A stretch of DNA of 64,000 nt from Hyalella azteca (taxonomy: Eukaryota > Arthropoda > Malacostraca > Amphipoda > Hyalellidae): assembly GCF_000764305.2 (NCBI RefSeq), contig NW_025944160.1, forward strand, positions 34,932-98,931. The letters run 5' to 3'. A program made the translations under genes and the position numbers. The notes beneath the pieces are model-generated. The model was given only the letters and a program-made list of their open reading frames with translations, made no database searches and was not told the origin of the DNA. Shown piece by piece: positions 22,165 to 35,100 of the stretch. Each line of letters opens with the position of its first letter. Within the stretch, counting starts at the first letter, position 1.

Positions 22165-24980
22165 TAATTCAGATATGTTTACGCTAGCGAGACGACGAAT
22201 TCTACGTTTGCTGATCTGGACGACTAGCGCAGAAAAAATTTGTTCGAATCTGATTCTGCGATAACGCGTGCAAGTTTCATGCCAAAAACTGTCGACTTTT
22301 AACACCTTTTTACATTTATGGGACCGATGAATTATATTATGAAGCCAAAAATGAGGTTTATAAGCAACTTTACAACTGAAATAATTCTAGAAGTTTTCAA
22401 TTCGAAAACAGTTTCACCACAACCTATTCGAAATTTCATTGATGTTTTCCATCTGTTACTTTTAAAGTTTAAATAATAGAATTATTTGAACTAAGCAAAT
22501 GCATCCGCCAGGACGACGTCAGTGCGCTGGTGAGCTGCTGGCCCGCATGGAGTTGTTCCTCTTCACCGCCGCCATCATCCAGAACTTTGACGTCATTCCT
22601 CCAAAAGGCGCGGTCTTCAGCCAAAAAGATATACTGAATTTGGGAGGTTTGCGCATGCCGGCAGACAACAAGCTAATCTACAAACCAAGAAACTAACATT
22701 TACACAAACCTCTGCCCAACCCCACATTTTTGGGTACAGACATCGCGATAACTGAATCGGTCGAGAGAAATTAAGCATTTAAGAAAAAAATTGACAAATC
22801 GTCTCTGTATAGTTACTCAATGTAAAAATTGTGGTCGAAAATTTAAAGAAGCACTTAACACTGGTTGAATAAAATATTTCAATTCAGAAGCCTATTGGCA
22901 TCTAAATAAAGCTTAATCGACGAAATGTTCGAGCTGAAAAATGTGCTAAGAGCTGCTTCAGGGTTGTTTAATTTCCTTGCTTCAGATTCCTAGGTTGATT
23001 ATGTTATATATAACAGGTTTCGATTATTATCTTGATTAAAATGTTTTGATTATTAATTAGATTCAAGAGGTTCTGATTATTAATTAGATTCAACAGGTTT
23101 TTTGCAGGTTTTTGCGTAGAAGGTGCGCCTTTTTCAGTGCGACGCATATATGTGAGATAGTTTTAGAAAGAATCGGAATCCTGTTGGGTACGGTCGGTAA
23201 TTATATTATCATGTTTGATTACACAGAGAATAGTTTTTATGTGGTGGGTTATTGGTGTAATAATAACATACGTTCATGACTTTATCGTGGCGCTGTTTAT
23301 TAAATTGTGTCTTGACCTCAGGGGGCTTTTATTTCCGTGAACAGTTCATGCAAACCTGGTGGACCCCGAACAATGCGCATCAGATCCCTATAATCAACTT
23401 ACCTTACCAATGTTCGTCCGTGAAAATTCATCGTAAATTTTTTAATAGAAGTATGACACGCAAGCGTCTCACAGAACAGGAGAAATCCTAACTGTTGTTC
23501 GCTTTATTTCTAATCCGAGGCACAGTACAAAAAAAAGTTGATACTACTTTATTTGTTACTTTGGAAATAACATATATTGTCAGTTAGTCGAATTCGGAAG
23601 AGAAGTTGATGACTGATGAATGTCTATTTAAGTTAGGTATAGTTAGGTTTATGACCAACTTCTGCGGCAATCTGAAATAAAATTCAAGTCTGAGTTGCTA
23701 TGTACTAAAACATATCCATTGCCAGCAGATGCTGAGGCTGAGCTATCAATTACCTTCTATCTGTTATCATTATATTTATGTTATTCTCATTTGCGGTCTC
23801 AGCATATCCTAGTTCTCAAAGAAGACTGATTGATCTCTTATCGTAGTCTGCAACAAATTTATTAAAATCCCCTTGCCTTTTTAATATTTCAAATCATTCA
23901 TCAAAAAAACCATTTAAACAAATTTAATCGGGCTGCATTTGCCAGTTGAAGAATCGTAACAGCTGTTTCTAGAATTAATTTTGAAATACAACCCTGCTTT
24001 GGCGGTTCAGTCATCAGTGTATTGCGTGCACTTCCTGAGTGTGGTTGTGTAGGAATAAGCCCGCTCGTTGGCTCTTATATACTGATGTCTGTGACCCGTG
24101 CAGTGTTGTTGTAGACTGCGGTGTATCTTTATGGCCTTGGATTGCCCTGAGCCGCAATTCAGGTAGATTTGCTTATCATGCTACGTGCTGCATGCAAGAA
24201 TAGTCATAAATGACACACGTGCAATGGCAAATTAACAATTTGAAATTATATCCGCTCATTGAAAACATGTCACCGATTTTATTTTCCCGACTGCATGTTT
24301 ATAATTTATGAACCGCAACTAATATCACATTGACTTTTAAGTGAGCGTCTGCGGGATAGATTTTTTGTTAGGAAAAATCTTTCCAACTCTCAATCATCTC
24401 GAAACAAATTCTTTTACGCATGATAATTCGTCTTATTACGCATTCTCCGCAAAGAATCTTGTGCCATCATCAACATGTTTATCGCATATTGGGTAGAAGC
24501 TGTGTTCACTTTACTACAACGACGGAAATACTCGAAATTTTATTGAACTTAATTGATATCAGTAGTCTAATATTTAGAACAATCATAAGTTCCCATTAAT
24601 TTAACGATGAAAAATCGTTAAAAGGAATAAGAAAGAACTTTATCAACATGTACAAACATTCATCATCGAACAACAACATGAACCGTACAGGAGCCTTGGG
24701 CCTCTTGAGTCGCTGCCTCGGATTGTTAAGAGTTAAGCAAATAAGCAACCCAGAGCTAAGCTTGCACATACGTACGCAATTATGTACGTCCCTCTTCAGT
24801 AGTGGGTGACATGTCAAACTTCCCACGTACTTCACACCTGAACTAAACAAAATAATGCCTGAAATATTTAGCAATGACTAAAATCTGCATTTCATTGCTG
24901 TGGCATAATAAACACTGCTGAATATAAAAATTTCAGCATAATATGGAATTACTCAGCATTTGAGCGCTAATATTGAAAGG
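22165..24980 (+). repeat. Second, diverged copy of the P450 3' end and flank
   Basis: Aligns with 19686-22032, beginning inside intron 10, so it has exon 11 but no exon 10. It then continues colinear with 37965-38540 downstream of gene 3. It is about 85-90 percent like the upstream copy, far less than the upstream copy is like gene 3. It is probably the original 3' end of gene 2. Confidence 0.8.
22512..22696 (+). CDS. Orphan, intact P450 last exon (exon 11')
   Basis: A 185-nt exon with acceptor CCGCCAG at 22505-22511, the same length and phase as exon 11 of genes 2-4, open to its stop. Joined to an exon 10 ending FGSG it reads RRQCAGELLARMELFLF, with the heme cysteine. The nearest exon 10 is at 19483-19630, beyond the other exon 11. 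It could serve as an alternative last exon of gene 2 or be a leftover of rearrangement. It differs from the 20029-20213 exon in Q for P in the heme loop, N for H in IIQNF and several C-terminal residues. An AATAAA follows at 22868. Confidence 0.75.
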
Positions 24981-25157
24981 ACGTTAAAACATTTATATGT
25001 AGATATTTTATCAAATCAGAATGAAATTAATCAACTTAAATTTATGCTATAAAATGAACCGATAAAAACATAAAACTTAGCCAAATGTTAACTGATCGTA
25101 TCTTGTAGCTTCTAGAGTTCGGGAGATTCTGTAGGCTCTGGAAAAATTTTTTTTTTA
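24981..25157. other. Spacer, nothing recognised
   Basis: AT-rich sequence between the duplication end and the viral-like remnant. No motif seen. Confidence 0.4.
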
Positions 25158-25503
25158 ATGACTGGTGTTGATAGATTTGGAAAAGGAATTAATAGTACAC
25201 CCATAACACATCTAGGTGGTCCTTCAGGTACTGGCTTTCAGTACTTTGAAGCTGAAAATTTCAAACCTCCGCTGCCTTGCGGCTACACCCACATAAGGAA
25301 AGGCTTCAGGAGAAAACATCGGCGAAAAAATCCGGAGTTGGAGTCCCTAAGTCGGCTGGCTGTCAACTAAGACGTCCTCCCGTGAACTCCTGCAGTTAAG
25401 TCGGCTCCAAATGAAATGCTTGTATTCTCTTGGACGCAGTCGGAACGACTGAGGAGGAGATCCTGTTGTTTGGGCAGCGCATGATCTCCATGCTGCCGCC
25501 CAG
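25158..25503 (+). pseudogene. Conserved-looking open frame, unrecognised, possibly part of the viral-like element
   Basis: A 70-codon frame (25158-25370) begins MTGVDRFGKG and ends in a very basic tail (RRKHRRKNPELESLSRL). Its composition looks more like real protein than the surrounding chance frames. A second frame continues as TEEEILLFGQRMISMLPP up to the CAG where the 25504-26330 element is inserted. After that element the sequence seems to continue. I do not recognise the protein. Its position next to the packaging-ATPase-like remnant suggests one decayed element. Confidence 0.35.
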
Positions 25504-26330
25504 GGGCCGCATTATCAAAACTTCGTAACTTTTTGTACTTCCGACAAAAAAGTTACGTGTTACGTAAGTATACCCTAATTTTGGCATTATCAAAACATTC
25601 GTACGTAAGACTTAGCTAAAAGCGTACTATCAAAACCATCTGGCCAACTGACCAATCAGAGGCTTTGGATTTGTTTACATTCTGTGAACTTCGATGGCGG
25701 GAATCGATGCCTTCGATGGTATCGACTATCGAATGCTGTCTGTCGGTATTGCTCCTTGTTGGCCCAGAAAAAGCCGTTCTAAAATAGTTGTGAACTCTTT
25801 TTTATTAACAGCGTGAGTTGAAGAAGAAATCTGTGTACGGAGCTAAAAATTATGGTTAGCAAAGATATAAAGTACGTACCGACTAGAAGGAATGAATGAA
25901 TTGAATTGTTGAAAAATGAATGAAAACATTTTTGAAAAAATGAATTGAATTTTTTCCCAATAGCACTGCTTAGCACGATCACATATTTTGATCGTGCAAA
26001 TGTTGCACGATCAAGTAGTGGAGCCATCACAAGTAGAGCCATCATTCTATGCGTGTATAATCCGCGCTGTCTGATTATTGACAAAATTCTATCACAAATC
26101 ACGGTGTTGCTACTTGCTAGTAAATCAATAGTTTCCTATTGCTTCAGCAGACACTCTAAACTTGTGTGGAACTCCACTTACGACATCTCCGAGCAGGCGT
26201 ACAGTTACGTTACGTATCTTCCCGCGCAAATGTTTTGATAATACCACCTCTAGAGTTACGTCATCAAGTCAGCACTTACGCCTCTCGTAAGTCGATTTTG
26301 CGTTCTTACGAACTTTTGATAATACGGCCC
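25504..26330. mobile_element. Non-autonomous terminal-inverted-repeat element with CAG duplication
   Basis: An 827-bp element. The ends read GGGCCGCATTATCAAAAC on the left and the inverse GTTTTGATAAT-type sequence GAACTTTTGATAATACGGCCC on the right strand end, with CAG on both sides (25501-25503 and 26331-26333). Variants of the end motif (ATTATCAAAACATTCGTACG) recur inside both ends, so the inverted repeats are long and layered. There is no transposase. A 3-bp duplication and a GGGCC-type end suggest the PIF/Harbinger group; the class is inferred. Confidence 0.7.
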
Positions 26331-26416
26331 CAGGCCTGCGATCTGGAAAGGTCGTTTCTCTCTCACTACTGTGAGAGCACAACGGTATTATAAGTCCCCG
26401 CTCAATTGGCGCAGAG

Positions 26417-27196
26417 TTGACGCCACGGGCTGTCTCGATCGACAGTGGGAGAGATGATAGTCCGACATTCGCAGATGGAGTCTCCATCACTTCGAATCTC
26501 AAGTTGGAACGTGCGTACGATGCGCACCTATCCGATGCATATATGCTGTTGAAGAACGCTTTCGATAAGGGATATACTAAATTTGAAATCATTTATTTAA
26601 TTTCCGGCGGCAATGGCAATGATGATCAATATCTTGAAAACTTACCTAAAAGACGTCAACAAAAATGTGCAATCGTATGTTTTTAAAATACGGCTCCTGT
26701 ACCTGATCCCAGTGAAATAGATACTAGGAACAAGAATTTGTTCATTTTTGATATTACTACGGAAAAGAATCAAAATCCTGCTGATAGTTTTTACACCAGT
26801 GGAAGATATAATAACTGTAGTTCAATTTACTCATCCCAAAACTATCACATATTGTCAAGACAAACCATTAGAACGAATTGAAATTTACTAATTCTATTCG
26901 AGTTACCTTTCACCGATATGAAGAATATTCACAGTTATTACATTGCTTGTGATATGCCCTATGCTGAGTTTCAAGAACTGTGTAATGGAACGGATGAAGT
27001 GCCTTATAGCTTTGTGTTGATAAATAAGGATGAGCACCCTGGTTGTGGAAAGTATTTCAAAAATTTAAATCAATTACACATCCCAAAGAAGTATTGTAAA
27101 TCAAAACACTCACTCAAGTTCTCGGTTAAAAGAGTGCATGGTCGACCGTGGGTAAATGATTGTTTACAAAAATTTGATGGTCAAGATTCGGAGTAA
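26417..27196 (+). pseudogene. Remnant of a Polinton/adintovirus-like DNA-packaging ATPase
   Basis: Two open stretches, 26417-26686 and about 26697-27196, in different frames. The second has NLFIFDITTEKNQ, which fits a Walker B strand with the following TEKNQ seen in FtsK/HerA-type packaging ATPases of Polintons and adintoviruses. It continues with SGRYNNCSSIYSSQNY, which fits their GRHKNCS-type sensor region. An in-frame TGA at 26878-26880 interrupts it, and the C-terminal part (26918-27196) is open. No Walker A is visible. Such ATPases load DNA into capsids; this copy cannot be active. The assignment rests on short motifs only. Confidence 0.5.
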
Positions 27197-27357
27197 GATT
27201 GTGGGTAAATGGTCAGGTTTTTGGTCGGAAGAAAGTGCTCAAATTTTTGATGGCCAATATTCGAAATAAAATTGTGGGTACATGACCACTTTTTATTCAT
27301 GGGTAACTGGTAAATTTTTATAGTCAAGATTCGGGGTAAGATTGTGGGTAAATGATC
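27172..27357 (+). repeat. Degenerate tandem repeat, about three units
   Basis: Three units share TTTGATGG(T/C)CAAGATTCGG-like starts followed by TAAGATTGTGGGTAAATG. The period is uneven, about 70-90 bp. It lies at the end of the ATPase-like remnant and its first unit overlaps that frame. Confidence 0.6.
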
Positions 27358-27709
27358 GGCAACCTATGATTTAAGGCAAGCCGATTATGCAAACTGTTGT
27401 CATAGGCTCACTTTCTATACTACTACAATGATGACTACAATACAATGGTCGTTTAATGAGCACCGCTTAAACGACCTTTAAACAATATTTGATCCTTAGC
27501 AGTTATATCCAAAATATTCCAGTATTAAAGTTCAGTAAACATGTCCAATTTTATCGTTTAAATATATAACTGTTTGCCAGAAAACAAATTATGACTTCAA
27601 CTATTAGTCAACTCATTAGAGATAACAAAAAACAAATTCATTATGTCACAATATATTTTTCCCTTATAACCTGTTAAATTTCACCTGCTCACACCAATTT
27701 ATCGCGCAG

Positions 27710-27857
27710 TGCTGAAACAGATCACAGCGACATGATCGGCGCGGGCTTGGACACGGTGTACATGTTGAAGTGGATGGCCTACCTGCTCGCCCGGTATCCA
27801 GAGTACGCAACGAGGATGCAGCAGCAAATAGACGCTGTCGTGCCCAGGGACCGCAGG
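27710..27857 (+). pseudogene. Decayed P450 exon 8
   Basis: Counterpart of 6814-6965, preceded by an acceptor GCGCAG. The 5' part is shortened and off frame. From 27764 the sequence is almost identical to the working exon 8 and ends at the same truncated point (GACCGCAGGGTG). No neighbouring exons are seen. Confidence 0.8.
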
Positions 27858-29121
27858 GTGAAAAGATATACCGTGGGACAGCAACTTCGTTCTGATATTT
27901 TTCGCCTATTACTTACGTGCTTAGTGTGAAAAGAGAGGATTTCTGTGAGAGAGAATTTATTAATCGACCGCATCTGCCCAAAATCGAACATTTGAAAACG
28001 GACCCGGTTTTGTTCAAGTATTCAATTTATAGCGCTTTCGACCGTCGATATAAAAATGCTAGTATCGAGTATCAAAAACATTCCCGATGTTATCTTTCCT
28101 TCTAACATCGGGAGTAGCAGTATTAATATTAGCCACAAGCATGTAATATCATTTTGAATTTAATAATACTTTATGACAAAATAATTTGAGAAAATAGTTG
28201 GTGTACTGTTTGATTGAAATTGGTCCGTTTGGAGCAACGCGACGCTCATTCTTCAATTTTCTCAAGGCAAAAAATACTACTCAAACAAAAACTATATCGT
28301 TCATTGCCCAAGGGCTCATGTGTACCATCAGTGTCGTACGGTACCATATAGTTTAGGAATCACTGCTTTAAAATTTAAACTATTCAGCAGGCGATATTTT
28401 ACTGATACATTAGCGGTTCTCCCTTCGTCCCACACCTATCTTTTTGACTCGCTCAAGACTGGCCATATATGGTAAATAAATTCGGTGGTTGTTCTGCGTG
28501 ATTCTCGCATGACTTCATCATGTTTCTATCTCGCAGATAGCCTATCAGGCAGTAAACACTCCACTGAATGAGACTGCCAGCATAAACAAGTTATCGGGCC
28601 TCATGAGTTTTACCAAATAAGTCGTGATTCGTTCAATTATAGCTGTTTTTATCTTGAATTCTTCAAACTTGCACATGATAAAAGGTTTATCTAGACCTCA
28701 GATTGTTCATTGCTAATGTCTCAGGTTCTGGACTCTAACGCAGCACTCGCTTCTGATGTTGCACTGCAACAGGCGGTAACGTTTGTAACGTTGCTCTGTG
28801 CTTCAGAAAATTGTGTTTCTAAGTGTTTCAATCATTTGCATTGCTTTCCAAGCCATCTTATGGTTAATCTGCTAGGTCTAAATCCCGATTCTAAAGAATA
28901 CTCTTATCAACATTGTAAAATGTCATGAAATAACTAGAAGAGCAAATGAAATTGACGCAATCATTCTGTGGTATAAGTAATGTTTTAAATGATTTCAAGC
29001 AATATATGACTTCTCGCTAATTTTTAACAAAGCGACAGTTAGATCATATATTCATTTCTTTAAATACAAATTGATAGAAGAATACTAAATTTATCAGAGA
29101 TATTGCAGGATATAAGACGAG

Positions 29122-32100
29122 ATGTGGGTGGAGATTGTGTTGTTGTTTGTGTTGGTGTTGGTGTACGCGGTACTGAGGGACAGGCGCCCTCGCAACTGCC
29201 CGCCTGGTGAGTTTTTCAGCGGAAATTCACTTGGTGATTGATGAATATTTATAAAACTAAAATTTTATTAGAAAAAACTTACTTTATGTCTGCTATTCGT
29301 CTAATTGTTTATTACAATGGTCAGGTAAGTTCCTGGACTTCATCATTTATTTGAAATGAATGCAATGAATTATTCAAGTGCTCTAAGAGTACCCTTTGAT
29401 ATGTGAGGCTGATAACTACGATAGAAACTAATATTGCAGGTCCGGCGGAGATCCCATTTTTTGGACGACTGCCATTTTTCGATGAAGAAACGGGCGAAAA
29501 TCTACGAAAAAACTACGGTAATATTGTCATGTTAGTATCAAAATTTTTTTTTATACTCGCATAGTGATCATGGGATAATCGTTAATCATAATGACATCAT
29601 TATCATAGAGATTAAATTTACGCCAGTAATGTTACCGACTCATGAGAGGGCAATAAATATGACTGGAATAAAGCATGAGTTTGCAAATCACGTAAGATTG
29701 AAGGTATTGCTCTAGTAAATCCTAAACGGGCCGAAATTCTCATAGGCCCATGTGTTTGTCTAGCGAGCTAAACTAAACTTTTAATAATCAATGTAAGTGC
29801 AAATAAGAATAGAATACTTTTATTTTAAATCTTTTTGATGGTAATTCTACGGTTCTCATAAAGTCAGCATTCGAGAATCTGAAAACTGATTGTCCGGATT
29901 CCATACTGCAAATATTCGTCATATCTTCATCATGTATTCCTCAACCTCGCAGGTATCGCACTGGGACTATACGCTCGGTGTTCCTGTTCGACTACGACAC
30001 CGCCAAGGAGGCCATGGCACGACTGGAGTTCGCCGACCGCCCAGATTTCTTCACCACTTTCAGCTTGGACGATCAAAAACTTGGAGGTGAACACGATAGA
30101 TAACTTAGCTCGTATAGCTTTACTTAATATTATATTTTTGTGTTCGTCTGAAATTTTCATTCCCAACATTCGCTTGTCGGTTCCCTAAATAAGCACTGAG
30201 TAACAGAGACCTTGGAGATTGACGGCTGAAATGCATCCTGCTTCAGCGCCGATTTGTTGCGGCAAGACCTTCGACGGGTTCGATTTCAATATACTTCATT
30301 TCATGTTATATTTTCATCGCAAATGTTTAGTTCCATTTATGTTAAGATATTATAGGTGAAAGCAACATTTAAAAGTCTCATTCGAATTGATGTAAATGCA
30401 TGCTAGATACTTTAATGGGCTGCTATTTACTTCCACCAGGTGTTATTAGCAGCAACGGTGTGCACTGGCAGCACGACCGCCGTTTTGTGCTACGCAACCT
30501 GCGCAACCTTGGTAAAATTTATAAGATTTATTATCTCACAAATTTAGAGCACAGTACCATATACGAAATAGATGGAATTCAATTCATGAATAGAACTGCA
30601 ATAATTAACTACAAACTCTAATTCAATTCTCATACTGAACTACCATGTAAAATCTGAATTCGGGTCTCATTTGAAACGTTATCAATAGTACAGGAATAAA
30701 GGGTGTAAATTTAAGGAAAAAATCACTTGCACTTTGAGAAATGGAGATAATTTTTGGAAGATATTTGGTAAGGCGATAATTTTTGTGCGCAGGAAGAATA
30801 GGTAGGTAGGCTCGATATAGGTTGCGTTTGGTTGTCCAATTTCTCACTTTCATTCAATCTTACCTTCCCAGTCGGAGCAGAGAATCACCTTGATCTGTAA
30901 GTTGTACTACATTTGTCTCCAACTTTGTCAGACCTGCGTTTTCTCTAATAGATAGTGTTCGGATTCGGATGCCATTAAACATTTTTAAAATAAATTAATG
31001 CGACAAACCTGCTGGCTGCAATTATTTATGATTCAATATCGAGAATTTCGAATGGCGTGGTACTATATTGATTGTATAGCTCAATGGCGGACGAAGTGAA
31101 GTTATATTCTTCCTTTTATGCGTTTTGGGATGAGTAAAAATTGTTTTTTCTTGATTACAAATACATATATATGGATTACTCCACTTCAAGGAATGGGTAA
31201 GAATCACCTAGAGGAAGCAATTAATATCGAAGGCAAAGCGCTGGTGGAAGACCTCAAGAAGTACGGCGGTGAAGCCATCAACTACCCCGACAGCTTCAGG
31301 ACTGTGGCGCTCAACATCATCTGGCAGATGGTAGCTAGTAAGTCTTTAATTTCTGTTTTAATCGAAATTTACCCAAACTTTTCGTAGATTCCTGGCACAT
31401 GAATGAAGCAAATGATATTTTCCGTTCAAAAAGTGTATGACATGATGTCTAAACTATCCATCTCTTGAGGAAGAGTATCAAATTCTAACTGCTTCACCCT
31501 AAAGTCGCAGGTCAAAGCGGAATTCATATTGATTTATGTCTTCTTCCAGGTACTCGGTACGATCTTCGCTCCAAAGAAGTTGAAACAATTTATCGCATGA
31601 CCAATGAATTTCGTGAAAATTTTACCCCGTTGATGTTATTACCCTCGTTCATTCCGGCATTAGATCATCTGCCTAAATCCATCAAGAATTATTTGTTTAA
31701 AGATGATATTTTTGATCGCTTTGTGGAAGAAATGAAGAATGTCGTGAACGTAAGTAATTTTGCTGATAATAATTGATGACAGTTCAAAGTGTATCACTAT
31801 CGTGTCTGATATTTTTCTCGTGTCTGTTTTTACACTTAAGCCCTTCTGTGTGAAGTGAATTAACCTAAACATGAAACATTGAACCTGAGAATCCAAGGCC
31901 TAAATATTTGCAAACGTATTCAAGAACTACAACTCATTTTCAACAATCGCCAATGAAGTTTATTAATGTCATGCAAAATAAATGGATCTTCTTACCTCTG
32001 GTAGGAAGCCGTGGACAAGCACCTGGAGGACTATGACCCCGACAACCCCCGGGACCTCATAGACGAGTACATCAAAGACATGAAGGAGAACGAAGGCGAC

Positions 32101-35100
32101 GACAACTCTCTTTTCAGGAGGGGAGGTAAAAGATTTCAATTTGACCGAGATTTCCAATGTTAAGTAGGTATACATGGCTGTTTTGCCAATAGTTATTGTT
32201 CAGAAGGAACTCGACTAATTCGGATCTGTGTAATTCATGTTGAAGAAAACCATCTCATTTAAATTTTGTAATTGTTAACTTATTGAAATATGTTACATCT
32301 CGATCTCAAGATCGTATTTACGAGGCCTATCATGCGTCTTTGCTCATTCCAGCTTTGAACCAAATCGTCAACGACCTCTTCGGCGCGGGCTCGGACACTG
32401 TGTACAACATGTTGAAGTGGGTGACCTACCTGCTCGCCCGGTATCCAGAGTACGCAACGAGGATGCAGCAGCAAATAGACGCCGTTGTGCCCAGGGACCG
32501 CATGGTGTCGCTCGATTACAAACCGAGGTACCGTATTCATTTCATCTAGTTAATACGTTTGGTGCTATCCTGCACTCTTGCCTAGGAGGGCTGTGGGACA
32601 TCAGTTACAAAAAAGGTACTGGATAAAAATTTTGTATACTTTAAGTTCACTAATACTTGATTTACTTTAATGTAAATTAGGTATTATTGTGCCCTTAATC
32701 TCTCCAATCTCAGTCCAGGTTTATTTTTGTTGGAAGCTTCTGGACAAGTTGGTTGTTTCACATCTCAAAAAATAAAATATTAAAATTGTCAACGTATAGA
32801 TCACAAATAAAAATTAAAGGTGGCGCACCGATGATAATAGGTGGATGTGGTGGATTATATGCGGCGTAAGGATGGGTGTCCGCGTCTGCCAAAAATCGAC
32901 GGTAAAACATCAATAAAATGAGAGGGAGATGAGTACCCCTATAACCATCGATGATTTTTAGGTTTTGAATCATCGACGGTGCGTCGCTCGTAAATCTCTT
33001 CTAAATCTAAATAACCGTTTATCTAATCTGCGCAGTTAGTTGCAGGTCATTTGAGTTCAAAAAGAAAACATGATAATCTCATGGTTTCTCACACGATATC
33101 CATGAGATTATCGTGGAAGCACTAATCATATAGATGAATAATGTTTATGCCGAAGAGATAAATCGGATTCATTTTTCGAAGAAAGATCAATTGCCTGATT
33201 TGGTGCGAATTTTCATGTGCACCAGCTTGCTGTGTTTGAAATGTTGCGATCTGTTGGGTCCTATTTATGGTATCATTTGGTATAAATTGTATTGATCGAT
33301 CAAGCCTATTTCATTATATCTATCATTTTCTTAAGTTCTCGCATTTATCTAAAGACTCGTTGACATCGTGGATGGCATACATTTAATTCAGGAGTGTAAA
33401 CGTTCACACCTGATCACACGTTGAGGTTGTTTCTTCCACATCCCTGCCAGGCCTGGTTGATGTAAATGCTTCTCGGTTGGTTCGCCTGTCGAAATCTTAG
33501 CTTATCCTGTCAGATATTTGTCTTGAGTTGCAGTTTGCATCTTTTAGCAAGTACTTTCGGTATCCTTCCTATGCCAGAAATAATAGATTAGGATAGAGAA
33601 AAATTTTGAAATTTTGACACTGGATGGTGAAAGTATTTCACGCTTATAAATATCAATATCAAACTCTTTCTCTTTCATAACTGAGCTAATGCTTAAGGAA
33701 GAAACTTCAAATCTTTACATGCATTTACATGTAGCTGTTTAATCCCGGAGCCAAGCATTGGTTCATTTTGCTAAACGAAATATCCTTCGGCGGCCGTTCA
33801 TTCAAACAAAGCAACATGTTCAAATGAACAGTGGTTAATGCAACGCCTCTAACTATCATAATAGTGGCATTGTCTACTAGGAGAGATTAATTCTGCAATA
33901 CTTCAATTAAGCCTCTCAGAAAGATGCGTGCGCCAAGACCTCACCCATGGCTCAACGGTAGAGGCTTCGGTTCACACGCGACATGCAGACCCGCGGGCTC
34001 GATGCCAGCAGGCAGTGACTTTTCTTCAAGTTGGGTTCTCACGAAATATATGTATGATACTTTGATAATAAGTTCCTGCTGCTTTTCTGACATTGTTGCT
34101 CAAACTGCAATGATAAATATACAAGCTTAATCCTGGGAATTTGTGATCGTATATAGGAAGTAATATTAGTAAATGTTTGATGTGGATAGGTCTCATCAAT
34201 GCCCCATCGGTGCCAATGGCTAGTCACTGGTGGAAGATGAATTTTTTTGGTAGGGTGCCATTGGCAGGTATTAATTAGGTGGAACATAGACCGGACACGC
34301 CATCCGTGCGCCATCGGTGCTCCACGAACAATTTCCACCTATGGCCACCAATAACCATCGGTGCTCCACCAATAATTTTCATTTTGTATGACTAGTTAAT
34401 TGATAGATCCTTTCTTGATGAAAAAAAAATTCCAAAGGAAAACTTGAATCGAGTCATATTCACGCACATGCGACTTTGAAACCAACCTTGTGTAATGACA
34501 ACTCATTTTATATCTAGCTTGCCATTGGTAGAAGCATTCACCGTTGAAGCTTTGCGATACTCGTCCTTGGCGGTGTACAACGCTCAGAGGTCAGCTCATC
34601 GAGATACAACCATCAACGGCTACTTCATCCCCAAGGTTAGCCTTATAATAGCCCAAGACTGACATGGGTCTTATAACATTAATTTAACAGACTAATAACG
34701 GTCATTTTCACAAGCAAATGCAGTTTCTTGCAGTATTCCGTTGATCTTTGTGGAAAATCTCCAATGTCAGGTTTGGCTATTTCAGACCAGCCTCCTGACA
34801 TGGTTACAACAACTATTGTTACAATTGACATGGTTACAACAACAACTATTACAATTTCGTTGTTATAGTTCACAACTTTTTGTACCTGAGGATTTGAGTT
34901 CTGCACCAGACTCCTAGCTGTGTGCCCAAATTCAAAAATAAAAATGGGTAACTCATAAACTTCCCCCCAGGAGTCGCTACACTCGCCTTGGAGTTATTCT
35001 GTGTCTGCCAGGAAAAAATAAACGAAATAGCCTCAGTTCGAATATACTTTCCGATTTTATAGAATCCTGAGCGTGAGACAGGTGTTGCTTGAAGCCGCAT

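Larger units (their letters stand above)
6540..24980 (+). repeat. Segmental duplication, copy A (contains gene 2)
   Basis: Colinear with 27447-38540 over the decayed exon 8, the 5' flank, all exons and introns of gene 2, and the 3' flank. Non-coding identity is roughly 85 percent by eye. Copy A is about 7 kb longer. The excess is a Tc1 element, a roughly 2.2 kb insertion in intron 8, a foldback insertion in intron 9, and an internal duplication of the last exon and 3' flank. Boundaries are approximate. Confidence 0.85.
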
